DNA of 64,000 bases from Solen grandis (GCA_021229015.1 CM037778.1:10326956-10390955); one strand, 5' to 3'. Positions 21,650 to 33,945 are shown, counted from the stretch's first letter. Notes: generated by a model from the letters alone, not told the origin. A program made the numbers and translations.

Positions 21650-23104
21650 AACAAGAGGGCCAAGATGGCCCTTGGTCGCTCACCTGAGAAAGATGATTGC
21701 TTAAGAAATAAAGATGCTTGAGTGTAAAAGTGAAATCTGGCTTTTTTTATGGTGAAATGGGCATAACTCCTAAATTTACAAGTCAATATCAGTTATAATT
21801 GAACCCGATTGTGAGATTATGGGCATAAACATTGTCTTAAAGTTTAAAAATGATTGTTAAAAAAATGAAGTTGGTAGAGAATAAACAATGTGAAATCTTG
21901 CATTTTTTGTATTAAAAGGGGCATAACTCCTGACCTAAATGGCCCATCTCAGCCACAATTGAACTCAATCGAGACATTATGGTCATTAACAATGTCATAA
22001 AATTTGAAGATGATTGCTAAAAAAAGGAAGATGCTAGAGTGTAAACAACTTGAAATATGGCTTTTTTTATTAAAAGGGGCATAACTCCTGACCTAATTGA
22101 CGGATCTCAGCCATAATCGAACTCAATCGAGACCTTATGGTCAAAAGCATTGTCATAAAGTTTGAAGATGATTGCTCAAAAGATGAAGATGCTAGAGTAT
22201 AAACAAAGTGATTTCTGGCATTTTTTTAATATTAAAAGGGGCATAACTTCTTAACTAATTGACGGATCTCAGCATCAATCGAACTCAATCGAGACCTTAT
22301 GGTCATAAACATTGTAATAAAGTTTGAAGATGATTGCTTAAAAGATGAAGATGCTAGAGTGTAAACAACGTGAAATCTGGCATTTTTTTATATTAAAAGG
22401 GGCTTAACTCCTGACCTAATCAACTGATCTCAGTCATAATCAAACTCAATCGAGACATTATGGTCATAAGCATTGCCATAAAGTTTGAAGATGATTGCTC
22501 AAAAGATGAAGATGCTAGAGTGTAAACAAAGTGAAATATGGCATTTTTTTTAATATTAAAAGGGGCATAACTCCTGACCTAATTGATGAATCTCAGCCAT
22601 AATCGAACTCAATCGAGACATTATGGTCATAAGCATTGCCATAAAGTTTGAAGAGGATTGCTCAAAAGATGAAGATGCTAGAGTGTAAACAACTTGAAAT
22701 ATGGCATTTTTTTTAATATTAAAAGGGGCATAACTCCTGACCTAATGGTACCATATCAGCCATAATCGAACTTGGCCGTGATTTTATGGTTATAAACATT
22801 GATATAAAGTTTGAAGATAATTGCTCATGAAATGAAGATGCTAGAGTGCAAACAATGTGAAATCTGGCTTTTTTGAAATTTAAAAGGGGCATAACTCCTG
22901 ACCTAATGTTCCGATATCAGCCATAATCGAACTTGGCCGAGATTTTATGGTTATAAACATTGTTTTAAAGTTTGAAGATAATTGCTCATAAAATGAAGAT
23001 GCTAGAGTGCAAACAAACAAATTGTGGACGACGGACGGACGGACGGACGACGGACATTCATCGATCCTAAAAGCTCATCCTGAGCACACGTGCTCAGGTG
23101 AGCT
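21650..23104 (-). mobile_element. Hairpin-ended modular repeat, family I copy 2
   Basis: On the minus strand it begins with AGCTCACCTGAGCACGTGTG and its hairpin partner, then a CCGTCCGTCCGTC run. Eight internal units of about 160 bp follow, each with GGGGCATAACTCCTGACCTA (plus-strand reading). It ends GGGCCATCTTGGCCCTCTTGTT. Both ends are present, 1.45 kb. The internal module is not related to that of copy 1 or 4. Confidence 0.85.
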
Positions 23105-24745
23105 AAAAAAAAAAGAAAAGAAAAAAAAAAATGCCTTTCTCCATTTTCCTAAGGTAAAGTTTAGATTTTTTTCATGAAATATGAAACAAAAGCATATAAT
23201 GCAGATTTCTACCTTGAGTTTTTCACAAAAATCAAATTCAGTTTTTCATATTCACAGAAAATGAATATTTCTCAGAGACGTCAATGTTAACCTAAATACA
23301 GGTTATCTCCTCAAAATATGTTAAAAACTGGAAAAAACATCTGGATGAACGTCTTCAAAGTGACAAAGTTTCATAGAAATATTACAAGCCAGTGGCAAGA
23401 TAGAATATGGCTATTATGGGGTGTATACCTGAAGTATTTTTGAACAATTTTAATTGCACATAAAGTTTCACAGAACTATAAGTGACCTCCGCTTTCAGAA
23501 ATATAATTTGATTTCTATACTGGTTATATATATATATGTAATACATGTATTCTGAAACTTGTAATCACAGGTATCTCGTATATGAATTGGCAGTTTATTC
23601 ATTATGTTGAATGTGAGCAGTAAATCGAAGATTAGAAGTATTGTAACTGCCAAAGTCAAGTGGGTGACCATATAGCAGGTTGGTGACGCACTTCTCATCA
23701 ATGCGGTCCAGATGTGATACCTGGCCATGTACTTGAAGGAGTACAGTGATTGCCTGTTCCGAAACATGAGTTTTCTCTTACAATGATGACCATATATATA
23801 AACCAGTATCGAAAATGCTTTACATGTAAACTTTCAAATAAAAATTTATTTTCGTGTACACTTAAGTTGATTTAGTGGAGGGTTTTATCCACAAATATTA
23901 ACCAGTGAAAATTATTCATTTAACAGGGCATGAATATGAATCAATGAATAAACGTAACCTCAAAATTTCCTTTTTTCGACTCTTACCATGATGTAACATG
24001 GAAATATTTGAAATGTATGTTAAGATAAAGAATTGAAAGAAAGAAATGAAAAATTAAAATTAAATCAGAAATATGTAGATATCATTTTATCATAAATAAT
24101 GAAGTAACAATCTCATGTATCATTAAATACTCATCACAAAACTGACTTTTATTTCACAGAATATATTAGTAAATCTGTGCATTACTGCACAGTTGCATAA
24201 ACATAAACTGACCCTGCTTACAGTTCCAAACACATAACGATATTAAGATTCATTTCTAAACCATTTATGACTACAGATCTGAGATTGCCTGTTCCCCGAG
24301 AGTGACATGTATTAATAAAACCTTGATTAAAAGTATATTTGTCAAATGTTGAGGGTCCACAAAGTCACATTTTAGTGTTTTTATGTAAATTGGGCTAAAC
24401 TTTCAATAAGAATGTCATTTTAGTTAAAAAAAAAAACCAATCATTGTGAGGTATATATTTTTGGTTTTAAAAAAAAAATTTGCATATTCTTTTTATTAAA
24501 AAAAATATATGATAATAATATCATAGTTACATCTGATTTTTAATTCATATTCTTTTAGTAAGAGTCTAAAGTACTCTTGTAAAAAATTTTAGAAAAATCT
24601 GTACGTTAGAAAAAATCTGTTGAAATGCCTTCAAGAAATAATTAACAATTCCTTATAAAATGTTTTGATAGTGACATCCATTCCATGATATACAAGCAAT
24701 GACAGTGAGGATTCCCACTGGCATCAAGTCAAAGCCACTCAGCTG
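23105..24745. other. Intergenic, no gene seen
   Basis: AT-rich sequence with A-runs at about 24425-24500. No domain, RNA gene or bounded repeat recognised. Confidence 0.5.
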
Positions 24746-25803
24746 ACAGGGACACTATCGCTCAATATGACGACATAACCATGTGACAACACTATCACTC
24801 CATATGACGACATTACCATGTGACAACATTATCACTCCATGTGACATTACCATGTGACAACACTATCACTCCATGTGACATAACCATGTGACAACATTAT
24901 CACTCCATGTAACATAACCAGGTGACAACACTATCACTCCATATGACGACATTACCATGTGACAACATTATCACTCCATGTGACATTACCATGTGACAAC
25001 ACTATCACTCCATGTGACATAACCATGTGACAACATTATCACTCCATGTGACATAACCATGTGACAACACTATCACTCCATATGACGACATTACCATGTG
25101 ACAACATTATCACTCCATGTGACATTACCATGTGACAACACTATCACTCCATGTGACATAACCATGTGACAACACTATCACTCCATATGACGACATTACC
25201 ATGTGACAACATTATCACTCCATGTGACATTACCATGTGACAACACTATCACTCCATGTGACATAACCATGTGACAACATTATCACTCCATGTGACATAA
25301 CCATGTGACAACACTATCACTCCATATGACGACATTACCATGTGACAACATTATCACTCCATGTGACATTACCATGTGACAACACTATCACTCCATGTGA
25401 CATTACCATGTGACAACATTATCACTCCATGTGACATAACCATGTGACAACACTATCACTCAATATGACGACATAACCATGTGACAACACTATCACTCCA
25501 TGTGACATTACCACGTGACAACACTATCACTCCATGACGACATTACCATGAGACAACACTATTCATCCATGACTACATTACCACGTGACAACACAATCAC
25601 TCCATATGATGACATTACCATGTGACAACATTATCACTCCATATGACGACATTACCATGTGACAACATTATCACTCCATATGACGACATTACCATGTGAC
25701 AACATATCACACCATATGAAAACCTATGATGCCTTTCCCATGTGACAACACAATCACTCCATATGACGACATTACCATGTGACAACACTATCACTCCATG
25801 TGA
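24746..25803. repeat. 34/37-bp minisatellite, about 30 units
   Basis: Units alternate between CATGTGACAACATTATCACT plus CCATGTGACATTAC (34 bp) and a form with CCATATGACGACATTAC (37 bp). The right edge runs into the last codons of the LINS1 frame (25791-25802). Confidence 0.92.
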
Positions 25804-26714
25804 TCCTCGTACAAGGATTCTACAAATTCCAATAACTTCACAAGAACCTCAGGATCAAATGGAATTATCTGATGCGCCCACAATTTCTCCAGTTTTATCC
25901 GTACACGTATCAACATGCCCATAACCTTATCCAGAACATCATCTTTACCATCAGAAACTTCATTTGTATCTACATTGTCTTCAAAATAATTATTAGCTTC
26001 CTCAATATCTTCAAAACCATCAACAGCGTCACCTAATTCTGGCATGTAAGTATCACTACTAAGTCTGTGTGTTTCAAGTCTGTTTTTCTTTTACATCAAC
26101 ATTAACACTTCCTCATTTTGTTCTTCAAAAACACTTACACTGTCACTATTTTTATCTGCATTACTGCCTTTAGAATCAACTTGATTTTCACATCACTATC
26201 TTCTTCACTGTCACTATATGCTGACATTATCATATCTAATCCTTTTGACATTCCAGTCTGGTTTTTCACCTTTCCTAATGTTTCAGCACTTACACCCATC
26301 TTTAAAGTATTTTCCATACTCCTAATCTTCCATGATTTGTTTCTTTCACCTCAAATTTTCCATCAGTTTCAGCAGCTTCCTCATGTATGACATTAGAGAC
26401 TTCATCTTCTGGTATTTCAAACTGACCAAGATGGTCATTATTTATAACTCCTTCATCTCTTTCATAATTTTTAAATGGGTTAGACTTTTCTGTAGCGTTT
26501 AAAAGTTTTACAACTCTGACAAAACTCTTCCCACGTAGAGATGAGATATTTTGTATAGCGGGACAGGTAGGCAAGACACTGGGTTTCAGGAGATGTCAGA
26601 AGGTCAACCAAGACGAGGTAGTCATATCCAATACTGGAAACAAACTGAAGGAAGAAGATATGATGCTGGATACCATCCCACACAGTTGGGCTGTCAAGCT
26701 GGTGTCCAGCAGTA
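25791..26714 (-). pseudogene. LINS1: LINS1 exon 6 (C-terminal), three frameshifts and one TAA
   Basis: The acceptor is GTTTATGTTTCAG, entering in phase 2. The first frame gives VWDGIQHHIFFLQFVSSIG and on to EEFCQSCK. The frame then changes near 26500-26510 (next: LLNATEKSNPFKNYERD), near 26335-26345 (next: SWKIRSMENTLKM, SAYSDSEEDSD) and near 26184-26188 (next: NQVDSKGSNADKNSDSV). A TAA lies at 26091-26093, after which the same frame runs to MPELGDAVDG and the conserved end. All three shifts are in or beside A/T runs. The stop codon and the last three codons are part of the adjacent minisatellite. Confidence 0.82.
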
Positions 26715-27798
26715 CTGAAACATAAACAATTGTTTACTCAGAGATGTAACTTGATATATTTTTTGCTAGATGCATGTCTTAGAAGTGGTCTGTTTGAATA
26801 ATACCTGATACAAAGCAAACTGAAAAATATTTGATACCCCAGATAACTACTAGTAGAAGATCTTACATGAGGATTTATTTGGTATCAAAAAATATGAAAC
26901 AAGTAATAGAAATATATATTTGGCCTTTGGTAAGCAAAATATGTAATCATATAATGAGTTTCATATTTTTAAATATCAAATAAATACAACTTAAATATTT
27001 TTTTTGATCACAAGATCCCAAAATGAAAATTTGCCAGTCATCTGTGTCTGTTTTTGATTATGCAGGGAAAACTCATTGCCAGTTTACACCTATAGCATAT
27101 TTGAAGCAAGTAACAAAGTAGTTCCTTCAAAACCTTCAATATTTATCATATAACAAGTTTTCGCCCCAGCCTCTTTGCTTGACTATTTTGACTATTGCCT
27201 CAATAGGAAATGGGTCAGCCATGTTTGTATGTACAAATGTGCGTAATAATACATTCAACTTGCAGTACGTGGTACTATTTCTTGATATTATACATAGTAG
27301 ATGAAAAAAATATTACATGGCTGTATTAACTGTATACAAGCTTGGTTATGTGATAATACTAGGTTTCGTTTCACTACATTTTTGTTTTATTGGAATAATT
27401 TAATGATTATGTTACTGACCTCACATGGTTTAAATGGGGTTTCCATGATTGTATGATACAATCAATTTTATCATATACAATTAAAATTATTTCTAACTTA
27501 TCTCTTTAATACCATTTGGGAAGTAGGTATCTACAGATTGTTTTTATTAATTCCAGGGTTGGACCAGTACTTTGTATCTTTTTCTTTTATAGATTCATGT
27601 ATAAAGCAAACATCCAAACTTTAAATCATCAGTAAATGAATACTACCACTGAACAATGGTATCTTTCAATAAAATAGATTTCATTGAGTTGCCATAGACA
27701 GTAACACATGTTATGTCTAGCCCAAATTAGGAAAGTGGTCATCCCTTTACCATATGAGTTTTTATGTACAAACTTATAAGTTCATGAATATTGATTAA

Positions 27799-28032
27799 CC
27801 CTTTCCCTCATAGAGGAAACCATGAAAAGACCTATGTGAACAGCATAAAACCAGATCAGCCTGCGAGTAACTTGCAGGCTGATCAGGTTTTATGCTGTTC
27901 GCTGCTCCTCAGTGGTCTGGTAATGAGGATTTTACAATTAAATTTGATAAGGTTTGAGCTTGGCTTTCTGCAGATTAGGCTTTATGTGGTACCTACTGAG
28001 TGCGTCAAAATGAGTCTATATGAGGGAAAGGG
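27799..28032. mobile_element. piggyBac-type MITE, 234 bp, TTAA flanks
   Basis: TTAA (27795-27798) then CCCTTTCCCTCATAGAGGAA; right end TATGAGGGAAAGGG then TTAA (28033-28036). The centre is a hairpin GATCAGCCTGCGAGTAACTT/GCAGGCTGATC. It lies in the last LINS1 intron. Other copies are at 37831 and 40318. Confidence 0.88.
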
Positions 28033-28036
28033 TTAA

Positions 28037-28849
28037 GGTCTTCCAATCCTAATAGCGATCCATTCCTTCAAAGCCATGCATACAACATAACAATACATAT
28101 GTAAAAGCTTTTAAAATGTCAAACAATGGTAATCTTAGGGGCAAGTTGTCATGTTATGACAAGTGACAGAAGTTCTTTTATAACCTCCCCTCGATAATTT
28201 TGTTGCCTTGAGCTTTCTCCCCTCAAAACTAAAAAAAAACAAAAACTTTCTCCATTTTCCTATGGTAAAGTGTTAAGATTTTTTTTCACGAAAGTTGATA
28301 CATAATCACATAATCATGAAATGCATGTATATTTTCCATAGGCTTTAATGTTAACTTATATGCAGATTATCTCCCCCCAAATTAGACAAAACTTGAAAAA
28401 AACTCTTGGTGAAATATTTTTCATAGAAATATTACCATCCAGTGGCAAGATATGGAATAAGGCTATTAGGGTTGGAAGAACTTTACTGAACACTTTAAAT
28501 GGTATAAAATACAATGAATTTTTCTTTACTAAGCTGACTGTGCAAAGTCTGAGCTACAAAATTGAAGAGGAGCAGAGGTGACCTTCTCGCACAAATAGTT
28601 TCAATGTGTTTTGTAGGATGGTTCCCAGTCCTCAAGATTACAGATAACGCAGTGTAAGGAGTAGGTAACCAATCCAAGAACCAGACAATCAAACTTATTG
28701 GAACACAATGAAACATATTATGTGAGCAACTCACCCTGTCTTGTCTGGATCTGATCTGTTTGCCAATGCATCAAAATGAATCTACATGAAATAAAGGGTA
28801 AAGGGCCAATAAACACTAGAAAATATAAAAAAATCACTTAAACATTTAC
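28037..28849. other. Rest of LINS1 intron 5, no gene seen
   Basis: Intronic. A segment near 28110-28460 resembles 21500-21600 and 23140-23400 (GCAAACTGACATGTTATGAC-like and TTTCTCCATTTTCCTA), so it is likely an old dispersed repeat. The rest of intron 5 (26715-27798) shows nothing. Confidence 0.5.
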
Positions 28850-29027
28850 CCTTTGTTTTGTTTGTGTGTTATGTCAATCAGGAGCAACAAGGCATCCATC
28901 CACATGTCATCCTGATCTCCAAACACAGATGGTAACCATGACAACATGATCTCAGACTCTACATTCAGAGCTTCTTTAACACAAGTGTCCACACTGGACA
29001 GGAACATCCAGAGGCTTTCAGTGGTAT
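28850..29027 (-). CDS. LINS1: LINS1 exon 5
   Basis: The acceptor is TTTTCTCTGGCAG and the donor AAAGG|GTAAAT. It encodes TTESLWMFLSSVDTC and then the QDDMWMDALLLLIDI block that matches human LINS1. It leaves in phase 2. Confidence 0.8.
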
Positions 29028-29655
29028 CTGCCAGAGAAAATAAAACATCTGAAGATGGAGGCAAGTATTTAAAGTAAACAAAAATGGCCATTCCACCATT
29101 ACTATTTTATGAAAAATTCAAGGACACGACTAAGTTGAAATGAACTATTATCTTAATAACTTGTAATAACTGATAAGAAATTAAACATTTGGGTATTTTT
29201 ATTTGTGAAACAAGAATAATGAAATTCGCCCTTAAGTATTCAAGTTTTACTTAGCGCTAAGAATTGTTAGTGGAATTTGACCCAGAATAAATGTTAGGGA
29301 AAAGGGCCCCTAGGTTACAACCTGATTTGAACATTTCTTTACCAACAACAGCCAAACAAAGGCAAAGACAGTAATATACCTATCTTTATTAAAAATGACA
29401 CTGTATTCCTTGAGTAGCTGTGTGCATATTGCTTATTTATATATAAGACAAAAATAACGATAACTGCTGCCTGTGCAGTTTGGATTCATCTGATCTCATG
29501 TGATAAGGCATTTGAAAATCTTAGAAGTCAACAAACACACACATCCCCCCCCCCCCAAAGTTTAAATTTTAGCGCCAAGGTTGCATCTAGCGAAAGATAG
29601 ATAGATGGAAGGATATATGGATATTCAAGACATACACAGGTTAACGTATACACAC

Positions 29656-29812
29656 CTGTCAGAGAGGACTGCAGGACGGCGATTGTAGAAAACCACAAAA
29701 ATGACCACTCCCTTATCCTGACCATGTCTACCTCACTGTCCTTCATCTTGTTTGTGATTTCCCAGCAAACCCTATTTGGCCAGGGATAAACATGACATCT
29801 CATTCCTTCAAA
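29656..29812 (-). CDS. LINS1: LINS1 exon 4
   Basis: The acceptor is TTCAAATTTAG and the donor GACAG|GTGTGT. It encodes FEGMRCHVYPWPNRVCW, then WSFLWFSTIAVLQSSLT, 157 nt, phase 0 to 1. This matches the phase of exon 5. Confidence 0.65.
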
Positions 29813-29984
29813 CTAAATTTGAAACAGTTGACTGCAAATCCTTGAAGTTGTTCTTGAAATAATGTCATCTGTAGATTGCCTCTTTTCAACTTAAACATAC
29901 TGTATATCAGCTTGATTAGCTTTCTTGTACAATAAAACGGAATATCTTTCATCAACAATATTTGTGCTAAAGATGAACAATTAG

Positions 29985-30287
29985 TTTCATAAACTTCAGA
30001 ACACAGTCAACAGCCTGCATATCTGATGTAGTGAGAATTAGTTTCACAACTTTCAGGTGCACAGATGACATGTGAAACAAACACTGATCACAATCTGTCT
30101 CCATATTAATCACACTATTGCAGCAAGACTGGCTGTTCTCCAGGAGATGTGACTTGACTTGACTTAATGTGTCCAAACTGTTCTTGTTTCTGCTGGATAG
30201 CAGCTCCTGGCATATTTCAAGGACAACTACAAGGGAGTCTATGCTAGGAGGCCTCTGCAGAATGTCCTGTATATATGTAACTCCTTC
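29985..30287 (-). CDS. LINS1: LINS1 exon 3
   Basis: The acceptor is GTCTTTATACAG, phase 0, opening EGVTYIQDILQRPPSID. It contains LDTLSQVKSHLLENSQSC and HLKVVKLILTTSDMQA. No strong donor is visible before the stop near 29967. A weak GTTCAT after LKFMKLI keeps phase 0, so the 3' edge is uncertain. Confidence 0.65.
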
Positions 30288-30383
30288 CTGTATAAAGACA
30301 AACAATAAAATATATGATGGTAAAATAATTGAAGAATTATTCACCCCTTTGATTTTGCTTATTTCATTTTAACAACAAATTAA

Positions 30384-30605
30384 AACAAGCACTATGTTCA
30401 AATGAACGCCATGCCCATGTTGGGGGGCCTTTGACCTTGAGGGTCAACATCACCTGGCGGTAGAGCTCATCAAGGTGCATGCACCTGTGAAGTTTGGGGG
30501 CTGTAGGTGGAGGGACTTCCATGATATGGTAAGGTTAATGTTTTATGACAAACAGACAGGCAGATGAAAACAATATGCTCCCTGATCAATGGATGCGGGG
30601 GCATA
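30384..30605 (-). mobile_element. Hairpin-ended modular repeat, family IV (short)
   Basis: On the minus strand it starts TATGCCCCCGCATCCATTGA with a decayed hairpin and TGTCTGTTTGTC. It ends with a GTTCATTTGAAC hairpin and ATAGTGCTTGTT. It lies in LINS1 intron 2. Confidence 0.6.
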
Positions 30606-30659
30606 AAAAGCTCATATAAAAGTCTGATTATCTGCACACACAATACATATGTTAGTTTA

Positions 30660-30820
30660 CTTTAGTTTAATATCTCATTGGCTGAATTACTTCCGTCTAC
30701 ACAAGACGTTGGACATGACACCACAATGGCACATCCAGTCACATTATTCTGGCCTCACTGAACTGCCTATTCTCGAAATTACTCAGCTTAAACTTCATGC
30801 ATCAAGTAAGGTATATCTTT
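30660..30820 (-). repeat. SINE body/tail fragment
   Basis: The minus strand reads AATAATGTGACTGGATGTGC and TGGTGTCATGTCCAACGTCT, matching the body of the SINE at 42478-42760. Confidence 0.5.
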
Positions 30821-31360
30821 TTTACTTTATGCTCAGCATAAACTGAGTAATTCCAGAAAGAGCTGGAAGAAAAAAAGTGGAATTACTGTCCTCTCGTTAG
30901 CATCTGTTCTGATTTCCATAAGTTTGTTATTATGGTCCATTTCACAAAAACCGTCAAAAATATTCACTTTGTAACACTGCCCATTCATCTCAATTGCACA
31001 CTTGTCCCAGTAGGAGTTAGAATATCTGTCCAGTAACCAGGAGGTCATTGGTTTGATCTCTGTCTGCCACATAATGAAGTCAATAAAACTGGTACTAGTA
31101 CCACGCAAGTGAATTTTACACAATATTTTTTTTTACTCATATGCTGTTTTGAAATAAGCAAAATGGAATGAGTTGCAAAGTATGAAGATTTTCAAAAATG
31201 GAGCTAAAACTGACATATGAGATACAAACAAATATTTCTATATAAATTAAATACAATATTAAATACATTGTATTGATTTAAAGCATAGTATGGAGGCAGA
31301 TGTTCAAATTTAACATTAAGTGCTCACAAAAATTAATACTGGTAAGGAAGCAGTTCCTAC

Positions 31361-31450
31361 GTGTGATACATCCTGTTTGAGAAGCACCACCATCAACTTC
31401 TGTGCACCATACACAAGGAACGGGTCCTCAGCTGTCTCTAGAATGCTGAT
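31361..31450 (-). CDS. LINS1: LINS1 exon 2
   Basis: The acceptor is TACCTTACAG and the donor CAC|GTAGGA, 30 codons in phase 0. ISILETAEDPFLVYGAQ, then LMVVLLKQD, aligns in pattern with the human segment around DKLLSHMAAQCLALLLYFQL. Confidence 0.75.
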
Positions 31451-31664
31451 CTGTAAGGTAAAAATATATCAGTGTCAATACATATACCGGTATGTATAGA
31501 CAGTAAATAGTCCTACCACTATATAAACACTGTGGACAACAATACTAAGATGCAGTTTTGTTCTACTAATGCTCTCGAAACACTTGTAATATACATAGAA
31601 ACAGTTCCCATATTCTGTGTCAAATTACCGGTAGTTTTCATTTTTTTGTTGTTGTTGTTGTATT

Positions 31665-31903
31665 GGGGTTTACCGTTGCTGCGATAGTATTTCAATCATA
31701 TAGCGACGTCCAGCTAATTACAGGTGGAGGAAGACCCCCGAGTACACAGAGGTACCCGGGTAGAACCACCGACCTACCGCAAGCCAGCTGGAAGGCTTCC
31801 TCACATGAAAAAAACGAAGTCCCTACCAGGATTCGAACCCGCAGCGGTGAGGGGCTGAGAGATTTGTAGTTCACGACTGTAACCGCTCGGCTACGGTGGC
31901 CCC
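31665..31903 (-). repeat. tRNA-derived SINE, full length
   Basis: The minus strand begins GGGGCCACCGTAGCCGAGCG with A box TAGCCGAGCGGTTA and B box GGTTCGAATCC (Ser/Leu-type tRNA head). It ends in the tail GAAATACTATCGCAGCAACG-GTAAACCCC, which recurs at 20268, about 20738, 43280 and 54432. It lies in LINS1 intron 1. Confidence 0.85.
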
Positions 31904-32020
31904 TTCATTATTTTGAACATAACTGGGAAAAAAATATTGTCAAAAAAAAATTAGTTTTTGTACTCAACACATATATCTCCTGTTTCAACAATGCCATACT
32001 GATAAAAAAAAATGAAAGAA

Positions 32021-32056
<36 letters not shown>

Positions 32057-32089
32057 TGTTACTAGGGCAGGTGAGAAAAGGTGCACCAG

Positions 32090-32353
32090 ACTGCCACTTG
32101 AACCAGAAACCCTCACTTACAGGTTGAGTATAGTGAACAAGTTCTTACAACTTAAATAAATCATTCTGGATGGCTTGGATGACAGCCTATGTGGTCATTA
32201 TTGTGGGAAGAAACTAGAGCATCCTGTGACCTGGAGAAAACCCACGTGTCTGGATGGACAACCACTGTACCCTCTCACATACATCACCAAGGACTAAACC
32301 CGAGACGCATAGGTTAGAAGTGAAGTGCATTACCACTATGCTATCCAGGCACC
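32090..32353 (-). repeat. tRNA-derived SINE with V-domain-like core
   Basis: The minus strand has GTGCCTGGATAGCATAGTGG (A-box region) and CTCGGGTTTAGTCC (B box). A core GTGGGTTTTCTCCAGGTCAC plus TTTCTTCCCACAA follows, which looks like the conserved V-SINE central domain (TCCGG-type GGTTTCCTCCCACA). An A-run (32025-32054) precedes it. Confidence 0.7.
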
Positions 32354-32995
32354 CAAATGAGTTATGAGTTGAGGGCAGTACATAGTTTTAGCTGTAGTAT
32401 TAGTGTGTGAATGCCTTCAAAGGAAGCACTTTTCTGACCTCTACTATAAAAGTTTGGGCTTATGATATTTTAATTTAAAAACTGATTAAACAAAGTCCTT
32501 TTAAAACACAAATTTCTATGGTGGCATGTAATAGACATGGGAGATATTTTTATATCACTTCACAATGAATAGACCATTTCACCAGGGATTCATCAATACT
32601 GGGTATAATTTGCTGATTTATATTGACCAATCAGTGACTTAAGAAATAATTCTTATGTATTTTTATTTCCCATTGAACAAAGTCAGGACTTTACACCAGC
32701 ATAAAGATAATGTGCTCCGCGAATGCTCAATGATTTATGTAGGTTTATGTTTCATTTTGGAGTGAAATGGATATTTTGTGCTACTGCCTGCAAATACGAT
32801 AAACCAAAGACCTAAACCAAGAAATATGCTGCTCGGTGAAATATCATATATTCTCGGTGTAAATTTTCAGGGGTAGGTGCTAGAATAAGAGGTCAGTACA
32901 AAGCAAAAGCAAAACAACAATAAATAGAATTTGATACGTTTGAAGGGAATATATTCATGCATACGGGAATATATTTAATATAAATGTTACAGGGT

Positions 32996-33071
32996 GCAGC
33001 ATGACCGGGACTCGAACCTGAGGCCTTTCGCTTACAGGATGAATGCTCTACCGAATGAGCTACCCGGCTGC
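32996..33071 (-). repeat. tRNA-like sequence (SINE head or tRNA pseudogene)
   Basis: The minus strand reads GCAGCCGGGTAGCTCATTCG, GTAGAGCA, then GGTTCGAGTCCCGG and ATGCTGC. The outer GCAGC/GCTGC can pair. The anticodon loop is irregular (no U33), so a working tRNA is unlikely. Confidence 0.6.
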
Positions 33072-33330
33072 ATACACACCATAATGGATGAAAATAGTCA
33101 GAAAGAAGTCAATCAGTTTACACAACTCTGTGCAGTAGTTACTTCCCTTATTCAGAAGTACAAGTGCATTGACTTTTTCTCACAATATTGCAGTCGTACC
33201 GAGAGTAGACGAGATTTCCATGACACACTTATTTGAGAAGCGAACTCTGGATAAACATTGTGTGCGAATGCAATAAATATGGTGTGAAGATGCAAAAGCT
33301 ACGAGATTCACCAGTATATTCAATATGTTC

Positions 33331-33533
33331 TGTAAAGCACATTTAGTTTTCATGGGACACTAATTTTCGACAATTTCGGGGAAGGGTTTTATCTGCGAAT
33401 ATTAATCCCCACGAAAACTTGTCTCTTACAGACCTCACATTTCCATAACAAAGATCCATGAATAATTGTACCCACCAAATTCCCTTAGGACTAGGTACAT
33501 AATCAATGAAATTTAATGTCAACGATAATTAAT
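33331..33533. mobile_element. MITE, ATCATTAATTTTCGT family, third copy (decayed)
   Basis: It shares CATGGGACACTAATTTTCG, CCACGAAAACTTGTCTC and CCCTTAGG...TACATAATCAA with 7125-7315; ends diverged. It lies in LINS1 intron 1. Confidence 0.65.
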
Positions 33534-33699
33534 ATTTTTTAAATAATATGACGTCGCTTTGTGATATTTTCTTTCTGTGGCAAAGCGTTGCCCCAACTAA
33601 AAAAATATTTCATAATGCGACGAAATGTTCATAGGACTAGATGGTACATGTACCATGTCCACTTTATGCCCACGTTAAAATCAGTACATGACAACGTAC

Positions 33700-33945
33700 A
33701 AGAAAATTAACAATCTCCGTTTTCTTTTCACAGTTAATGTGCAAACTGAGATGTGTTTCAAACGCCGTTCTCCATGCTGAAATCAAGCGTAACTTCACGG
33801 TCATCTCGGCCGTGTCACATGTTGACAAGAGTTCGTCGTTAAAAAGGACTGATGTTAAGTCAGTCTTTGGCATCTGAATAAACTGGATTGGTTGAAATGT
33901 ATTTAATGCGAGGACATCAGTTTTAAATATTCCGGAGTTCTCCAT
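33700..33945 (-). CDS. LINS1: LINS1 exon 1 (coding start)
   Basis: It starts MENSGIFKTDVLALNTFQ and ends TEIVNFL with donor CTT|GTACGT in phase 0. This joins directly to ISILETAEDPF of exon 2. The start is the first ATG of the open stretch; the promoter should lie just above 33945. Confidence 0.75.

Larger units (their letters stand above)
25791..33945 (-). pseudogene. LINS1: LINS1 (protein Lines homologue), six exons; last exon with frame breaks
   Basis: Minus-strand exons are 33700-33945, 31361-31450, 30287 to about 29985, 29656-29812, 28850-29027 and 25791-26714. Splice phases match at every junction except the uncertain donor of exon 3. Similarity to human LINS1 is clear in three places. 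WLPSVFGDQDDMWMDALLLL matches human WLSRVFIEQDDDMLEA. SIGYDYLVLVDLLTSPETQC, then YLSRYTKYL, matches NIGFDSTVLLDFLISSETCF, then YFVRYLKLL. The C-terminal LEKLWAHQIIPFDPEVLVKL matches the human end. Lines proteins act in segment-polarity and Wnt-related regulation in Drosophila, and human LINS1 mutations cause intellectual disability. The molecular role is unclear. Exons 1-5 look intact, but exon 6 has three frameshifts and one in-frame TAA. It may be a pseudogene, or the sequence may carry indel errors. Confidence 0.85.

Noticed and set aside
24746..25803. CRISPR-like array (regular 34/37-bp repeats)
   Set aside because: The units are contiguous with no unique spacers and lie in a eukaryotic gene end; it is a minisatellite.
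30833..31123. Minus-strand ORF inside LINS1 intron 2 as an extra LINS1 exon
   Set aside because: It contains a tRNA-like B-box region (GGTTTGATCTC) on the plus strand and shows no LINS1 similarity; exons 2 and 3 join in phase without it.
32996..33071. Functional tRNA gene
   Set aside because: The anticodon arm lacks U33 and has a mismatch, and the acceptor stem pairs only five bases; a SINE head or pseudogene is likelier.
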